Source: Achatina immaculata
Taxonomy: Eukaryota > Mollusca > Gastropoda > Stylommatophora > Achatinidae
Length of the DNA stretch: 64,000 nucleotides
Direction: 5' to 3'
NCBI GenBank assembly: GCA_009760885.1
Contig: WNKJ01000241.1
Coordinates: 1-64,000 of the forward strand
Part shown: piece after piece, positions 1-11,080 of the stretch
How positions within the stretch are numbered: position 1 is the first letter of the stretch
Layout: every line of letters starts with the position of its first letter
Notes under the pieces: model-generated
Databases searched by the model: none
What the model was told of the DNA's origin: nothing
The model's input: the letters and a program-made list of their open reading frames with translations, nothing else
Program-made: the position numbers and the translations under genes

Positions 1-243
1 TGATACAATTACTAATACATCCATCTACGAAGGCATTTGGAAACCCTTTTACCGGTGTAACAGAAATAAAACTTGAGACTCTTAGAAGAATATGATAAGA
101 TGGAAGAAAACAACTTTTCAGATCGACAGTGAACATAAAAGAAAAGTTACTTTTCTAAGAAGAATAAAATAAAGCAACATCTTCTTTAAAATAAAGAAGG
201 ACAAAGTTATATTAACGAATAGTTGCTCTAAGGACACATTTGC
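1..243. other. Unassigned AT-rich sequence
   Basis: No open frame, repeat or RNA-gene signal is recognisable here. It leads directly into the first minisatellite. Confidence 0.4.
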
Positions 244-429
244 AGGAAATACAAGACATTAGTTGAGATGGAAATACAAGACATTAGTTCGGGTGAAAAT
301 ACAAGACATTAGTTGGAGTGAAACTACAAGACATTAGTTGGGGTGAAAATACAAGATATTCGTTGAGATGAAAATACAAGATATTAGTTGGGGTGAAAAT
401 ACAAGACATTAGTTGGGGTGAAAATACAG
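244..429. repeat. Minisatellite, about 25-bp unit
   Basis: About seven imperfect head-to-tail copies of a unit built around ATACAAGACATTAGTTGGGG. The variants alternate between GAGATG and GGGGTG endings. It has no coding potential. Confidence 0.85.
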
Positions 430-509
430 CGTGTAATATCGGACAGCCAGACAAAGTTGACTGTTGACGTCAGAGTAAATAAACCTTTAACAGAATAAAA
501 CGCTATTCT

Positions 510-2715
510 AATCTCCATCAGACTTAACTTCCCCCAAACTCCCCATAAGACTTACCGTCCCTCCAAAACTCCCCATCAGTCTTACATTCCCCCGCCCAAT
601 CTCCCCATCAGTCTTATCTTCCCCCCAAACCCCCCATCAGTCTTACCTTCTTCCCATCAGTCTTACATTCTCCCCACACTCTTCATCAGTCTTACCTTCT
701 CCCAATCAGTCTTACCTTTTCCCCATCAATAGTAGTTCTCCCTCCCATACTCTCCATCAGTCTTACTTTCTCTCCATCAGTTTTACCTTCCCCCAAAACT
801 TCCCATCAGTCTTTCCTTCACTCCATCAGTCTTACCTTCCTCCCCAAATTCTCCATCAGTCTTACCTCCGCCCCTCCTCCAGCTCCCCGTCAGCCTTTCC
901 TTCTCCCGATCAGTCTTACCTTTTTCCCAAATTCTCTATCAGCCTTTCCTCCCCCTCCCAAACTCCTCGTCAGTCTTAACTTCTCCACATCAGTCTTACC
1001 CTTCTCAAAAACTCCCCATCAGTCTTAACTTCCCGCCCCCACACTCTCCATCAATCTTATCTTCTCCCCATCAGTCTTATCGTATCCCCAAACTCTTCAT
1101 CAATCTTAACATCTCCCATCAGTCTTACCTTACCCCCAAACTCTCAATCAGTTTTTCCTTCTCTCCATCAGTCTTACCTTCCTCCAAATTCTTCATCAGT
1201 CTTACCACCCTCTCCTCCAACTCCCTATAAGTCTTACTTTTCCCTCCCCCAAAACACTCCATCAGTCTTAAATTTTCCCATCAGTCTTATCTTCCCCCAA
1301 AGCACTCCATCAGTCTTACCGTCATCCTGTTAATCATAACTTTCTCCCAAAATCTCCATCAGTGTTGTCTATTTTCACCTTTCTTACCTTCCCCCCAAAC
1401 TCTCTATCAGTCTTATCTTTCCCCATAGCTTCCTACCAGTCTTTAATTCTCCCAATCATTCTTACCTTCCTCTCAAATTCTCAATCATTCTCACCTTCCT
1501 CCCCCCCCCCCCAAAAAAAAAAAACTCCACATATGTCTTACCTTTCACACAAACCCTACACCAGTCATACCTTCACTCCAAAGTACCCATCAGTCTTACC
1601 TTCCCCCTTAACTCCATCAGTCTTACCTTCTCAGCATCAGTCTTACCTTCCCCACAAACTCTCCTTCAGTCTTAACTTCATCGCATCAACCTTACCTTCT
1701 CTCCAAATTCTCAATCAATCTTACCTTTATCCCATCAGTCTTAAATTCTCCCCCCCCCCCCAACTCTCCATCAGTCTTACTTTCATCCTGTCATCTTACA
1801 TTCCCCTCAAGTTCTTCATAAGGTGTACCTTCATCCCATCAGTATAACCTCCCCCCCCCAAACTCTCCATCAGTCTTTCCTTCCCCCCAAACTCTCCATC
1901 AGTCTTACTTCCATACCATCAGTCTTACCTTCATCCCATCAGTCTTACCTTCTCCCCATTAGTCTTACCTTCTCCCCAAACTCTCCATCAGTCTTACTTT
2001 CATCCCATGTTTTACTTTCCCACCAAACTCTCCATCAGTCTTACCTTCATCTCATCAGTATTACCTTCCCCCCAAACTTTCCATCAGTCTTACCTTCCTC
2101 TCAAACTTTCCATCAGTCTTAACCTCTACCCATCACGCTTACAGTCCTCCCAAACTCTCTATCAGTCTTACCTTCTCCCCATTAGTCTTACCTTCTCCCC
2201 AAACTCTCCATCAGTCTTACTTTCATCCCATGTTTTACCTTCCCCCCAAACTCTCCATCAGTCTTACCTTCATCCCATCAGTCTTACCTTCCCCCCAAAC
2301 TCTCCATCAGTCTTACCTTCATCTCATCAGTATTACCTTCCCCCCAAACTTTCCATCAGTCTTACCTTCCTCTCAAACTTTCCATCAGTCTTAACATCTA
2401 CCCATTACGCTTACAGTCCTCCCAAACTCGCCATCAGTCTTACCTTCATCCCATCAGTCTTACCTTCCCCCAAACTCTCCATCAGTTTTACCTTCCCCCA
2501 AACTCTCCATCAGTCTTACCTTCCCCCAAACTCTCCGTCAGTCTCACCTTCTCCCCATCAGTCTTACCTTCCCCCGTCCAAACTCCCCATCAGTCTTACC
2601 ATTCCCCCATCAGTCTTACCTTCCCCCGTCCAAACTCCCCATCAGTCTTACCATTCCCCCATCAGTCTTACCTTCTCCTCATCAGTCTTACTCCCCCTCC
2701 TAATAAGCTCACCCT
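510..2715. repeat. Pyrimidine-rich minisatellite, about 29-31-bp unit with 15-bp sub-units
   Basis: A 2.2-kb array built from CCATCAGTCTTACCTTC blocks separated by C-rich spacers (CCCCCAAACTCT or similar). The + strand is almost purely C and T, with G nearly confined to the CAGT core. Copies vary in length and are locally re-duplicated: 1920-2130 and 2160-2400 resemble each other closely. Several frames stay open for 100-236 codons on the + strand only because the unit lacks stop codons in those frames; I read them as non-coding. Confidence 0.92.
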
Positions 2716-3320
2716 GAAGGAGGAGGTAAGAATTAATTTCTTTAATTAAAAACAAGTTGTGAGGTAAGCTAAAGTAGCAGTGTACTTTTCTTTGCATTTA
2801 TATCTTCACTCTGGTTCATCAACAGTGGCCAAGGTAACCTACTCCACATCCGACATGATTCTTGTGTTTCAACACTTTCACAGCATCGCCTACAAAGAAT
2901 ATCATGCCGGTAGTTTCATGAGATGGAACAAGAAAGCTGTAACATGTTATTTTCCAGTATCTGTGTTCTCAATGATAAAATGTGGTTGTTTCCTCTTTGA
3001 GATTCTGAGAAAATCATTTCTAAGTTTGTGCGTGCGCTACTTAGATAAATGTCAAACAGGATGGAAGGAAAACAAATTCCATGTTCGTCGCCTTTCTCTT
3101 TCTCTCTCATTCGCCTCTCTATATCTCGCACTTTTTCTTTTTTCTATTTATCCCACAACTTTTTGTCTCTCCTTATATCTTTTTCTCTGTTTCTCTGTAC
3201 GTTCTCTCTGTCACTGCATCTCTCTGTCTTTCTATGACTTTTTAGCTCTCTTTCCGTCTTACTCTGTTTTTTCGCATATTTCTACCTTTTTTACTGCTTG
3301 GGGGGATCTATTTATCGTGC
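2716..3320. other. Unassigned sequence, CT-rich towards the right
   Basis: No recognisable gene. The segment 3085-3300 is strongly CT-rich, giving spurious leucine/serine-rich open frames. The stretch around 2851-2910 resembles 57591-57645 at roughly four positions in five, which marks it as part of some dispersed repeat. Confidence 0.4.
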
Positions 3321-3321
3321 C

Positions 3322-3665
3322 TAGATGATAATGAAGATGATGATGATGATGATGATGATGATGTGCTGTATGTCTGCTGGTGTTTAGCCTTGGTTTGCTA
3401 AAGTTTGGATCTAGTCCGGAGATAGCAGGTTTATTGCACCCTGTCATAAGCATGAACTCTGACCTGTTTATCAGAAGCAGTGATTGCACAAATGAATGTG
3501 GGCAAAGTTGTTGTTGTTTGTCCCTCGTCTTCGATGATGACCACAGCTTCATCTTGGTCTAATAGGGTGGGGTGTGAGGTGTGTCCGTGCGTGACCAACT
3601 AGCCCTATACCAGCTCTAAAGGTTTTGCCACACACGGAACATACATGTCCAGATTCAGTTATCGG
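3322..3665 (-). mobile_element. 3' end of a non-LTR retrotransposon with zinc knuckle and (ATC)n tail
   Basis: Read on the minus strand, 3660 to 3549 encodes a C2H2-like finger (VCSVCGKTF, then IGLVGHARTH) followed by a short basic tail and a stop. C-terminal fingers of this kind, with the IGL..H.R.H spacing, are common at the end of ORF2 in several animal LINE clades. About 200 bp further 3' the minus strand runs into an (ATC)n microsatellite at 3362-3326, which fits a LINE 3' tail. Only the end of the element remains; the preceding 170 residues of open frame show no RT motif. An unrelated zinc-finger gene fragment is the alternative. Confidence 0.5.
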
Positions 3666-4084
3666 CAAAGATACACATAAAACAACCACAGCAAGACTTA
3701 CGGAATATGTAGCATACATAGAACACCAGCAAACACATGATTCATGTAGTCTGTAGTTTGCTGTAATGTGTAGTAACTCGCCACCAGAAACAAGGTGTTT
3801 CACTAATTTAAAGGAAATGATTAAGGCACAAATCAACCAAGGATGACCTTCTTTTTTTCCAATCCACCTCTAATTTCTGGTATATTCTATTCAGCACTGC
3901 CACACTACTATATCTATTTTATCTATCTTTCTCATCTCTCCATCTCTTAATACTCCTTTAGTGTCTTCTTTTTCTGTCTATTTTTCCCGCTTTCTTTCTT
4001 CCTTTCTGATTCTTCTTCCTGCTATGTAACAGTTTCCCACTCTTATTCTTTCTCTGTATACCTCTTTCTGCTTGTCTCTTCTAG

Positions 4085-4265
4085 TCTCTCTCTCTCTCTC
4101 TCTCTTTGTCTCTCAGTCTGATTATTTTTGTCTCTCCTGCCTGCCTCTTTCTCTAAATTTGTCCATTTCACCCTCTCTCTGTCTCTTTGTCTGTTTCTCT
4201 CTGTTTTCTCTCTGTTTTATCTCTCTCTCTCTCTGTGCCTCTCTCTCTCTCTCTCTCTCTCTCTA
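4085..4265. repeat. (CT)n / (TCTG)n simple repeat region
   Basis: Near-continuous CT dinucleotides with interspersed TCTGTC, within a CT-rich stretch from about 3900 to 4400. Leucine/serine-rich open frames here are low-complexity artefacts. Confidence 0.85.
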
Positions 4266-4413
4266 TTTCTTTAAATGTTTCATTGTTTCTCTAATTTCTC
4301 TGTCACACTATCTCACACGTTTTATCCCTCTCTGTTTCTGTCTCCGTGTCCTTCTCTTTGTGATTCTCTGTCTCTATTACTGTTTTTATCATTCTCATGC
4401 ACAGAGTTTCTTA

Positions 4414-5674
4414 CGAGGGGTGATTGATAAGTTCTCGGATTAAAGTACAAATACTTGAAACACACAGTTGATATTATGTGCATTTGTAAATCAGGTTAAA
4501 TATAAGATTCAACATCAAGTTGCAAGAAATTAACTGCAACCAATTCTTTTTTACAGGCTACTGAAGTGGTAATGGTGGCAGAAATTGAGAAAATGGATAC
4601 AATTTCTCATCGAGCAGTCATTCGCTACCTCTACATCAAGGACTTATCATCGAAGGAGATCCATGAGGATATGATAGAGACTCTAAGGGAGAGTGCCCCT
4701 TCTTACAGCACAGTGAAGAAATTGGCAGCTCAATTCAAACATGGAAGGGAGATTCTGGAAGATGATCCCCGTTCAGGAAGACCAAGAACGTAACCACCGA
4801 TGAAACCACCGGCAGAATCCATGACATGATAATGGAGGATCGACGACTAACTGAGCGGTATTGCTACTGATTTGGCCATCACCCAGGAACATTTCATGCC
4901 ATTATTCATAATGATCTTCAAATGACAAAGGTCTCTACTCGATGGGTTCCGAAACTTCTTGGAGCTGATCACAAACAACAGCGTCTCAACATGTCAAGAG
5001 ACAATCTTGGCCATTTTTCTGCAGATCTTGAAAAGTTTATACAACAATTCTTGACTATGGATGAGACTTGGGTTCATTATTTTCAACCAAAAACCAAAGA
5101 ACAGTCAAAGCATTTGAAACATTATGGATCCCCACCACCAACGAAAGCAAAAGTTGTTCTGTCTGCAGGCAAAGTGATGGCTATTGGTAGACTATCTTCA
5201 AAAGGGCAGAACGGTCACCGGGACCTAATACGCTAATCTTGTGAAGCAACTGTGGGTCAAACTGAAGGAAAAGCGTCGAGGGAAACTGACGAGAGGAGTC
5301 ATCTTTCAGCAAGACAACGCTCTGGTTCACAAGTCGGCGGTGGCAATGGCTGTCATTCATGAATGCGGCTTCTAGCTTCTTAAACATCCTTCTTATTCCC
5401 AAGATTTGGCCCCTTCGGACTATTACCTGTTTACCAAACTCAAAAATGAGGTCAGTAGTTGCAATTTTGTTTCAGATGATGACATCATTCATGCTGTAGA
5501 CCACTTGCTGCTGGCACAAGATGCTGACTTTTACAAAGAAGGGATCCGTATGATCCAGGATCGCTGGACTAAGTGCTTAAACCTGCAAGGGGAATACTTT
5601 GAGAAATAATCCACAAAAGTTGTCCACAAATAATCCATTGTACCTTATGCCGAGAACTTATCAATCACCCCTCG
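4414..5674 (+). mobile_element. mariner-family DNA transposon, complete ends, dead transposase
   Basis: The element is bounded by perfect inverted repeats: CGAGGGGTGATTGATAAGTT at 4414 onward and its reverse complement ending at 5674, identical over 25 bp. TA dinucleotides flank both ends (4412-4413 and 5675-5676), the expected mariner target duplication. At 1261 bp it is a normal mariner length. The transposase between the ends is broken, so the element is non-autonomous now. Its 3' 405 bp, including the right terminal repeat, are repeated at 7103-7507 through a local tandem duplication. Confidence 0.93.
4566..5609 (+). pseudogene. mariner transposase, frameshifted and interrupted
   Basis: Cut-and-paste transposase relic. 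4566-4793 encodes the N-terminal helix-turn-helix region (IRYLYIKDLSSKEIHEDM; later GRPRT, the linker hook). 4922-5230 encodes the first half of the catalytic domain, with TMDETWVHYF carrying the first Asp. 5290-5609 encodes QQDNALVH (second Asp) and DLAPSDYYLF (third Asp), which are 34 residues apart, the mariner D,D34D signature. The frame is broken at about 4794-4920 and near 5170-5230, and an in-frame TAG precedes LLKHPSYS at about 5370. All three catalytic Asp remain visible, so inactivation came from indels and nonsense changes rather than loss of catalytic residues. Confidence 0.9.
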
Positions 5675-7102
5675 TAAAATGAGTTTCCTTTCTAGTCATT
5701 GTTATTTCTACCAATAACTGTTTTCATATCTTCACACACCATTAACTCTTCTACCAGGACTGCATACTCCGACGTATTCTCAGCCATCTCGTCCATAACA
5801 TACTATTTGTGATTTTTTTAGTGATTGTTCTTTGTTAAGAAACCCACCTCCTGTATCTGCATCAAACTTTAAACTATTATTTTGTATCTTTCCCCATCAA
5901 CACTCACCTATATCTTCGTAAGATTATATTTTCATATGTTCCGTATCCAAGTTGTATACATTGGAACTACATTATGAGTTTGTGGTATGTTGTCTTTCTT
6001 TAAAATTTAAGGTAGACGAATATTATTTATAAAAATCAATGCCATCATCTAATAAAGCGATAAACGTAATTGAATAAAATGTTATGAATGCATTAACAAA
6101 GATAGAAATAAGAGAAATGTGTAGTATAGACTCAAGACCATCATTATTTGGAGCAGGTGTATCGATCTTACTTAGATATGTAGAACTTATTGCACATGGG
6201 CTATTATCTGCAGGATAGTTGATGATGAGATTAACATCATTTGCTTATCTCAGACAATGTTTTATGAGCACAGAAAAGAAGCAGTGTAGATATTTAGATC
6301 TGTAGTAGAACCTAGTTTAGCATGAAGTTTAGAGATATATTGTGTGTTTAATGGTTAGGACTAATAAAATATAAGTTTTAATACTGTAAACCTCATGAAA
6401 GAGAGGCTGACGTAAAGAACAGAAAGACAGTAGTAAGGGTAGATGATGCCGTATACACAATGTTATAACAGATTTCTTCTGTACATCCTTTCATAAAATA
6501 AAATATAACTCTCACACGCCTGAGTTCTATGACAGATAAATGAATTTTTTTTATGCTGTCCTTCTAGTGTGATAATACTGAGCTATATATGCCATTTGTG
6601 TATGGAAGATCGATCATCCAGAAGCAAATAATGTCAGAGAAGAAGAGTCAGAATCAAATCAAACAGAATAATTTCAACATATAGAGAGAAAACAACTCTA
6701 AAGAGTCGGAGTATGAGGAGCAGTAAGACAGAATATTAAACAAATGTTAATCTCTCTTTTTTTTCTTTAACCAAATGCAATGTTTGCTGCTTGCAGAAGA
6801 AAGCATGTGACAAAGACGGATTAAATGACAGACGCGATAATAGCGGAAACAAACAAATTTAAAAAAAACAAAGGAAATATTACGTTTAGCATCTAGCTAG
6901 AGACATTGAAAAGTCATTTATCTGATAGATGGATAGAGAGAAAGATATGACTAAAATAAAGTCTGGTTAATTCCGTATTAAGTAAAGTTTAACAGAATAT
7001 TACAAGAACATATTATTGAAGATTATAGTTAACAGCTCAGAAATTAGACGTCACACTTTGTATCTAGCAACGATAGCAAACTTTATATCTAGCAACGATA
7101 AC
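5270..7102. repeat. Tandem duplication, copy 1 (1833 bp)
   Basis: Begins inside the mariner transposase (AAAGCGTCGAGGG) and ends in the first units of the 25-bp minisatellite (GCAACGATAAC). It is followed at once by copy 2. The non-mariner part, 5678-7050, has no recognisable gene; both copies share its AT-rich sequence. Confidence 0.95.
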
Positions 7103-7442
7103 AAAGCGTCGAGGGAAACTGACGAGAGGAGTCATCTTTCAGCAAGACAACGCTCTGGTTCACAAGTCGGCGGTGGCAATGGCTGTCATTCATGAATGCG
7201 GCTTCTAGCTTCTTAAACATCCTTCTTATTCCCAAGATTTGGCCCCTTCGGACTATTACCTGTTTACCAAACTCAAAAATGAGGTCAGTAGTTGCAATTT
7301 TGTTTCAGATGATGACATCATTCATGCTGTAGACCACTTGCTGCTGGCACAAGATGCTGACTTTTACAAAGAAGGGATCCGTATGATCCAGGATCGCTGG
7401 ACTAAGTGCTTAAACCTGCAAGGGGAATACTTTGAGAAATAA
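7103..7442 (+). pseudogene. Duplicated 3' part of the mariner transposase
   Basis: Carries the second and third catalytic Asp blocks (QQDNALVH, DLAPSDYYLF) and the C-terminus, and lacks everything upstream. It is a by-product of the 1833-bp duplication, not a separate insertion: there is no left terminal repeat and no TA at its start. Confidence 0.9.
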
Positions 7443-8936
7443 TCCACAAAAGTTGTCCACAAATAATCCATTGTACCTTATGCCGAGAACTTATCAATCA
7501 CCCCTCGTAAAATGAGTTTCCTTTCTAGTCATTGTTATGTCTACCAATAACTGTTTTCATATCTTCACACACCATTAACTCTTCTACCAGGACTGCATAC
7601 TCCGACGTATTCTCAGCCATCTCGTCCATAACATACTATTTGTGATTTTTTTAGTGATTGTTCTTTGTTAAGAAACCCACCTCCTGTATCTGCATTCAAA
7701 CTTTAAACTATTATTTTGTATCTTTCCCCATCAACACTCACCTATATCTTCGTAAGATTATATTTTCATATGTTCCGTATCCAAGTTGTATACATTGGAA
7801 CTACATTATGAGTTTGTGGTATGTTGTCTTTCTTTAAAATTTAAGGTAGACGAATATTATTTATAAAAATCAATGCCATCATCTAATAAAGCGATAAACG
7901 TAATTGAATAAAATGTTATGAATGCATTAACAAAGATAGAAATAAGAGAAATGTGTAGTATAGACTCAAGACCATCATTATTTGGAGCAGGTGTATCGAT
8001 CTTACTTAGATATGTAGAACTTATTGCACATGGGCTATTATCTGCAGGATAGTTGATGATGAGATTAACATCATTTGCTTATCTCAGACAATGTTTTGTG
8101 AGCACAGAAAAGAAGCAGTGTAGATATTTAGATCTGTAGTAGAACCTAGTTTAGCATGAAGTTTAGAGATATATTGTGTGTTTAATGGTTAGGACTAATC
8201 AAATATATGTTTAATACTTTAAACCTCATGAAAGAGAGCCTGACATAAAGAACAGAAAGACAGTAGTAGGGGTAGATGATGCCGCATACACAATGTTATA
8301 ACATATTTCTTCTGTACATCCTTTCATAAAATAAAATATTACTCTCACACGCCTGAGTTCTATGACAGATAAATGAATTTTCTTTTATGCTATCCTTCTA
8401 GTGTGATAATACTGAGCTATATATGCCATTTGTGTATGGAAGATCGATCATCCAGAAGCAAATAATGTCAGAGAAGAAGAGTCAGAATCAAATCAAACAG
8501 AATAATTTCAACATATAGAGAGAAAACAACTCTAAAGAGTCGGAGTATGAGGAGCAGTAAGACAGAATATTAAACAAATGTTAATCTCTCTTTTTTTTCT
8601 TTAACCAAATGCAATGTTTGCTGCTTGCAGAAGAAAGCATGTGACAAAGACGGATTAAATGACAGACGCGATAATAGCGGAAACAAACAAATTTAAAAAA
8701 AACAAAGGAAATATTACGTTTAGCATCTAGCTAGAGACATTGAAAAGTCATTTATCTGATAGATGGATAGAGAGAAAGATATGACTAAAATAAAGTCTGG
8801 TTAATTCCGTATTAAGTAAAGTTTAACAGAATATTACAAGAACATATTATTGAAGATTATAGTTAACAGCTCAGAAATTAGACGTCACACTTTGTATCTA
8901 GCAACGATAGCAAACTTTATATCTAGCAACGATAAC
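7103..8936. repeat. Tandem duplication, copy 2
   Basis: Repeats 5270-7102 at an offset of 1833 bp, with a handful of substitutions and 1-bp indels (for example extra T near 7696, ATGAGC to GTGAGC near 8097, a cluster at 8200-8250). It contains a second truncated mariner 3' end with right terminal repeat at 7483-7507, including the same TAG, so the mariner was already dead when the duplication occurred. Confidence 0.95.
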
Positions 8937-9660
8937 AAATTTTAATCTAGCAAAGATAACAAACTTTGTATCTAGCAACGATAACAAATTTGTATCCAGC
9001 AACGATAACAAATTTTGTATCCAGCAACGATAACAAATTTTGTATCTAGCAACGATAACAAATTTTGTATCCAGGAACTATAAAATACTTTGTATCTAGC
9101 AAAGATAAGAAATTTTGTATTTAGCAACGATAACACATTTTGTATCTAGCAAAGATAACAAGCTTTGTATCTAGCAACGATAACACACTTTGTATCTAGC
9201 AAAGACAACAAACTTTGTATCCAGCAACGATAACAAACTTTGTATCCAGCAATGATAACACACTTTGTATGAGGCAAAGATAACAAACTTTGTATTTAGC
9301 AACGATAACACACTTTGTATCTAGCAACTATAACACACTTTGTATCTAGCAAAGATAACAACCTATGTATCTAGCAAAGATACCACACTTTGTATCTAGC
9401 AACGATAACAAACTTTGTATGTAGCAACGATAACATACTTTCTATCTAGCAAAGATAACAAATTTTGTATCTAGCAACGATAACAAACTTTGTATCCAGC
9501 AACGATAACACACTTTGTATCTAGCAACGATAACAAACTTTGTATCTAGCAACGATAACAAACTTTGTATCTCAACGATAACAAATTTGTATCCAGCAAC
9601 TATAACAAACTATCTAGCAAAGATAACAAACTGTGTATCTATCAACGATAACAAACTTTT
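8886..9660. repeat. 25-bp minisatellite
   Basis: About 30 copies of ACTTTGTATCTAGCAACGAT plus AACAA, with CTAGC/CCAGC and AACGA/AAAGA variants. The first units are also present at 7054-7102 as part of the duplicated block, so the duplication breakpoint fell within this array. Confidence 0.93.
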
Positions 9661-9899
9661 TTAAATTGCGGTCTGTTATCCTCTCCCGCCCTTCCCATAC
9701 TTATCTGTCGTCTACGTTTTCATGCGCTGATACGATAACAGGAAAAGTTCAGAATAAAGACAATCAGACAAACAAAACAAATCAACCTTCCTTCATTTTC
9801 TTCCAGAGCTGATTTAGTTTCTCATTCTTATCGAATGATAAGAAACACCCCAAAAAAGGTGTTTTGTTGACATAGTCTTTAGTAACTGCTCAGCAGAGA

Positions 9900-10045
9900 T
9901 GAGGGATCGTGACACCCGGAAACACCTATTTTGGGGTGCTAGTTGGCTAGTACGCTGTTCTCTCGTGGCTACACGGCTGCTCGTCCTACCGGAGACAGTG
10001 TTCGAATCCCAGGTAATTCTCTTGTGATTACTCTTTCTCTGACGT
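9900..10045 (+). repeat. Possible tRNA-derived SINE, candidate 1
   Basis: A pol III-type B box (GTTCGAATCCC, 10000-10010) lies about 60 bp after an A-box-like TAGTTGGCTAGTACG (9940-9954). The spacing fits a tRNA with a long variable arm or a tRNA-derived SINE head. Body and tail are not defined and no second copy is seen in the window. Confidence 0.35.
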
Positions 10046-10119
10046 CTCACTAAAGTGCTTTGTCTACGATTTTTTCGAGGTCTAATCCTACAAAATTTGT
10101 TCTCTTACTTTACCGTTCC

Positions 10120-10215
10120 TAGCCAAAGGACAGTTCACTACATGCAGGATGTTCCTCACCAAGGAACAGTTCACTATATGCAGGATGTTCCTTTCCAAGG
10201 GACATTTCACTATGT
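10120..10215. repeat. 36-bp minisatellite, cluster 1 (about 2.5 copies)
   Basis: Units contain GGACAGTTCACTACATGCAG followed by GATGTTCCTCACCAAG. The same unit reappears 730 bp away at 10945-11080. Confidence 0.85.
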
Positions 10216-10319
10216 AACAGAATAACAATTATGTACAGATTGTTTCGTGTATAAATCTGTGGCTGTGGTCTGGTAGACCGCAAATCATATCTGTATGCCG
10301 AGCACGTGTTTCGAGAGAA

Positions 10320-10435
10320 TTCTGAGTCACGTGGTTTAGCTGAGCGGGAGGTGTGCATGGGCTGAGAAGTTAGTTTTTGGTCAGAATGTTGTAGCGAGAG
10401 GTTGTGTGTTTGATTCTAGGATGGGATAGAGATTC
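10320..10435 (+). repeat. Possible tRNA-derived SINE head, candidate 2
   Basis: A good A box (TAGCTGAGCGGG, 10337-10348) and a good B box (GTTTGATTCTAGG, 10408-10420) in the right order and about 70 bp apart. This fits a tRNA-derived SINE or tRNA pseudogene with a long variable arm. No cloverleaf closes convincingly, so a functional tRNA is unlikely. Confidence 0.45.
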
Positions 10436-10944
10436 GGTAGTTAAATTGTTGTAGTGATGGATTGTTTTTCTTAAGACAAATTGTTGTAATAGCCATGTAG
10501 ATTGTGTGTCGATTTGTCCACGTTTTTTGGACAAATGTTGAATGTCTGACCTGGTCCTATGGCGATGTTAGTCGCCTGGACTTATGTCTTTTTGGATGAT
10601 CATTTGTAATTGTATCCATCAAGTTTTACACTCTACATCGTTACAACACTCATAGTACAAATGGGATCTCATCATTAAACATTTACATTGTGTTTGCTGA
10701 ATCCTGTAATTTCTTGGATTCATGTATGTGTCATCAGTGGTGTTGAGTTAGTGAATTACTTGTAACTGGTCAATGTAGTGTGTGGATGAGTAGTGGAGTC
10801 AGTGTTACCTGGGTTGTCCCGTTACAGAGAGAATATCATTGTAACATATGTTGGTTGTCTTCGAGCCTAGTGCTCATGTAAGAGAAACGGTAATAATACA
10901 CAGTACTGTGTTACGGCTTTAAGTATTGCACGAATTCAGTTATA

Positions 10945-11080
10945 ACTACACGATGTTCCTCGCCAAGGGACAGTTCACTACATGCATGATGTTCCTCACC
11001 AAGGGACAGTTCACTACATGCATGATGTTCCTCACCAAGGGACAGTTCACTACATGCATGATGTTCCTCACCAAGGTAGG
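10945..11080. repeat. 36-bp minisatellite, cluster 2 (about 4 copies)
   Basis: Four near-identical units of ACATGCATGATGTTCCTCAC plus CAAGGGACAGTTCACT. The unit matches cluster 1 at 10120-10215. The short methionine-histidine-rich open frame across it is a periodicity artefact. Confidence 0.88.

Noticed and set aside
1362..2717. 161- and 236-codon Ser/Pro-rich frames
   Set aside because: Low-complexity translation of the pyrimidine-rich minisatellite with frame changes from unit length variation.
2780..3328. 182-codon frame ending in CT-rich sequence
   Set aside because: Second half is low-complexity CT translation; first half shows no domain. Kept as unassigned.
8886..9660. Array of about 30 short repeats considered as a CRISPR array
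   Set aside because: Units are contiguous and have no unique spacers; the context is eukaryotic. The same applies to the 35-bp array at 14680-15430.
10320..10435. Functional tRNA gene
   Set aside because: A and B boxes are present but a cloverleaf with proper acceptor stem does not close; kept only as a SINE-like candidate.
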